A DNA stretch of 6,743 bases. Source: Candidatus Cloacimonadota bacterium. Its GTDB lineage: Bacteria > Cloacimonadota > Cloacimonadia > Cloacimonadales > Cloacimonadaceae. Below, piece after piece: positions 5,052 to 6,743 of this stretch. The notes under the pieces were generated by a model. The model worked only from the letters and a program-made list of their open reading frames with translations, did not search any database and had not been told where the DNA came from. Each line of letters starts with the position of its first letter. Position 1 is the stretch's first letter. The translations under genes were made by a program, and so were the position numbers. The stretch spans positions 1 through 6,743 of the forward strand of contig JALNXT010000084.1 of NCBI GenBank assembly GCA_023230245.1, given 5' to 3'.

Positions 5052-6320
5052 GGTAAAGTCCTTTAATATTTTTTTAAACATATCTGCGATTTTGCTGGTT
5101 TTTAGATTGGACAAATTGAAGCTTTTCCCGCTGGGTTCCGTGTCCTGACCAGCAGCGTGGTACAGGATACCAATGGCAGTGGCATAAGCGGGATCTTCCA
5201 AACGGCTGATCATCCCATTCAAACGCGAAAGATCAGGAGTGGCAATTTTTACATGTAGGTTAAACGCTTCTGAGAGAATAGCTCCTATATTATTAAGGTT
5301 TGCTGTTCCGCCACAAAGCACGATACCCGCAGTAACCAATTCAGGAGTGTAAAAGTCTTTTGCCTTGCTATAACAAGTAGAGAGCATTTCTTGCACCCTG
5401 TGCTGGATAACGTTGCTTACCAAAAATTGGGTTTTCCTGCTTCCTGCACGGCCGCTGATGCCTTCCACATCTATCTCCAGAGATTGATCGACACTACTGG
5501 AAAGTGCGTTTCCATATTCGAGCTTTATATATTCGGCATTGTCTATGGTAGTTTTCAATCCGATGGCGAGGTCTTCGGTAATGTTTTTCCCTGCCATGGG
5601 GATTACCACAGTCTTCTCCAGAGAACCACGGCTATAAATAGCCAGATCACAGGTTCCACCACCAATATCCAAAACAATGGCGCCAAGACGCCGTTCGTCT
5701 TCGTTTAAAACCGCTTCTGACACAGCAATGTGATTCAAAATAAAGTTTTCAGGCTCGATAGAATAACCTGCAAGCTCAATGCATTTGCTAAGATTGCGCA
5801 AGGGAGTAAGCTCCGATAAAATGGCATACACTTTGGCGATAAGATGAAAACCGCTCATATTAATGGGATTGTGAATATCATCCTGATTATCAATCACAAA
5901 GTTATGTGGGATGCCATGCAGAATCCGATAGCGTTCGAAACCTTTCTGAATCTTAACACTATTTTTAGCGTCGTTTATCACTTGCTCCACATGATCCAGG
6001 GTTATCTCCCCAGGTTCATTGGGTGTTTCTGTAGGGATGGATATCCTGCCATCACCGATATGGGTTTTAATGTGCTCACCGGTGATATTAGTGTGGATAT
6101 TCTGAGCAGTTGTATTAGCTGCTTTCTCGGCATCATTTAACGCTTTGGCGACGGTAACTGAAAGAGCTTGAATATCTTTAACGATGCCACGTTCTATACC
6201 TTCAGATGTGGTTTCGCCTATACCCATAATCTCTAAACGGCCACCACCAACTTCTTTGGCAATTATCGCCCTAACAAAGGAAGAACCTATATCCAATGCC
6301 GTTATAATATTGTTTTTCAT
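5049..6320 (-). CDS. ftsA: Cell division protein FtsA
   Basis: An actin-like ATPase that tethers FtsZ filaments to the inner face of the membrane and recruits later division proteins. Its 423 residues match the family length. The actin-fold phosphate-1 motif is ALDIGSSFVRAII (8-20). The FtsA-specific 1C subdomain (SHS2) falls at roughly 85-165. Phosphate-2 is VLDIGGGTCDLAIY (216-229), and the adenosine motif is GIVLCGGTANL (332-342). The last about 20 residues (NLKTSKIADMFKKILKDF) form a short amphipathic helix, the usual membrane-targeting sequence. The start overlaps the ftsQ stop as ATGA (6317-6320), with GGGA a few bases upstream, so ftsQ and ftsA are very probably translated in a coupled way. 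No key motif is missing. Confidence 0.97.
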   Translation of the reverse strand: MKNNIITALDIGSSFVRAIIAKEVGGGRLEIMGIGETTSEGIERGIVKDIQALSVTVAKALNDAEKAANTTAQNIHTNITGEHIKTHIGDGRISIPTETPNEPGEITLDHVEQVINDAKNSVKIQKGFERYRILHGIPHNFVIDNQDDIHNPINMSGFHLIAKVYAILSELTPLRNLSKCIELAGYSIEPENFILNHIAVSEAVLNEDERRLGAIVLDIGGGTCDLAIYSRGSLEKTVVIPMAGKNITEDLAIGLKTTIDNAEYIKLEYGNALSSSVDQSLEIDVEGISGRAGSRKTQFLVSNVIQHRVQEMLSTCYSKAKDFYTPELVTAGIVLCGGTANLNNIGAILSEAFNLHVKIATPDLSRLNGMISRLEDPAYATAIGILYHAAGQDTEPSGKSFNLSNLKTSKIADMFKKILKDFT

Positions 6321-6743
6321 TTGTTCCCTGCCTTTACAACTACTTGATTTTTGAAACGCAGGTCAACGACGCTGCGGCGATCTATATTGCCATTATCCTG
6401 AACGAAAAGGTAGCGTCCAAGTTGGCTGGCGAGATCTTCATCCGAAGGAATAATTCTGGTTCCGTGCTTTGCATCTACGATGTTTATCGTGCTATCGATA
6501 AGATAGTATTCCGAAATAAATGGAAGGAAATCCGGAACCTCTTTGGCAATGCGTTGGTGAAGAGTGAGTACCCGGGTTAAATCCGCTTTTTTAAGCTTTA
6601 ATCCCGCTTTTAATTGTGCCCCATTATAATAGGTGCTAAATATCGGAATATCTTCTGTATATACTGAGGAATATTTCGCTAATATTATACCTTCTGCATC
6701 CACAGGGTATAAATCGCCTTCATAGCTCTTAACATAGATAATC
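6317..6743 (-). CDS. ftsQ: Cell division protein FtsQ/DivIB, C-terminal part (cut by the window edge)
   Basis: The frame is open from the right edge to a TGA at 6317-6319, giving 141 complete codons; the start, the single membrane segment and most of the POTRA domain lie outside. A GTG at 6701-6703 is an internal valine, since the frame continues upstream through EGDLYPV. FtsQ is a bitopic inner-membrane protein whose periplasmic domain binds FtsB and FtsL in the divisome. Diagnostic here are YPVDAEGIIL near the left of the visible part, the usual FtsQ 'own residue, blank, D-x-G-x-hydrophobic' strand, and the C-terminal DLRFKNQVVVK (near residues 127-138 of the visible part), which matches the conserved D-L-R-Y-x-N-G pattern of the family. 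The identification is reinforced by position: ftsQ directly before ftsA is the standard dcw order. Confidence 0.9.
   Translation of the reverse strand, partial: IIYVKSYEGDLYPVDAEGIILAKYSSVYTEDIPIFSTYYNGAQLKAGLKLKKADLTRVLTLHQRIAKEVPDFLPFISEYYLIDSTINIVDAKHGTRIIPSDEDLASQLGRYLFVQDNGNIDRRSVVDLRFKNQVVVKAGNK

Noticed and set aside
5391..5708. 105-codon plus-strand frame inside ftsA
   Set aside because: Antisense shadow of a well-conserved FtsA region containing the phosphate-2 motif.
6701..6703. GTG as the start of ftsQ
   Set aside because: The frame remains open to the window edge with FtsQ-like sequence upstream, so this codon is internal.

Overview
The window looks like a piece of a bacterial chromosome with moderate GC, probably from the Fibrobacteres-Chlorobi-Bacteroidetes side of the tree, and possibly Candidatus Cloacimonadota. 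The clues are a C-terminal tail at the left edge that resembles a type IX secretion sorting domain, an ftsQ-ftsA-ftsZ block, and spacers packed with short palindromes. The phylum is an inference from style and not a proven assignment.

Left part (1-442): the last 32 codons of a plus-strand gene whose product ends in a T9SS-like sorting tail. It is followed by a decayed copy of the 5' end of a flavodoxin/ferredoxin gene, carrying an in-frame stop at codon 7 and losing homology after about 47 codons. A cluster of small hairpins comes next.

Middle part (443-3492): a complete NAD(H)-type short-chain dehydrogenase on the minus strand faces away from a plus-strand pair. That pair is an intact EFR1-type flavodoxin plus 2[4Fe-4S] protein and, 2 bases later, a THUMP-domain rRNA methyltransferase of the RlmL/YpsC kind. 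The 324-base divergent spacer holds the most striking signal in the window: a 55-bp near-perfect palindrome built from CCGTATAT-like boxes repeated every 11 bp, four in one direction and three in the other. It is a plausible multi-site operator or a structured DNA element.

Right part (3493-6743): a convergent spacer carries a pair of exact 25-bp repeats, several hairpins whose loops are complementary to each other, and a good intrinsic terminator for the minus strand. Beyond it lies the end of a division and cell wall (dcw) cluster read on the minus strand: ftsQ (cut by the window edge), ftsA and ftsZ. They are tightly packed, with a 4-base ATGA overlap between ftsQ and ftsA and 9 bases between ftsA and ftsZ.

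The protein-coding genes are mostly familiar. The unusual content is in the spacers: the phased palindrome, the covarying repeat hairpins, and the decayed paralogue on the far side of the dehydrogenase gene.
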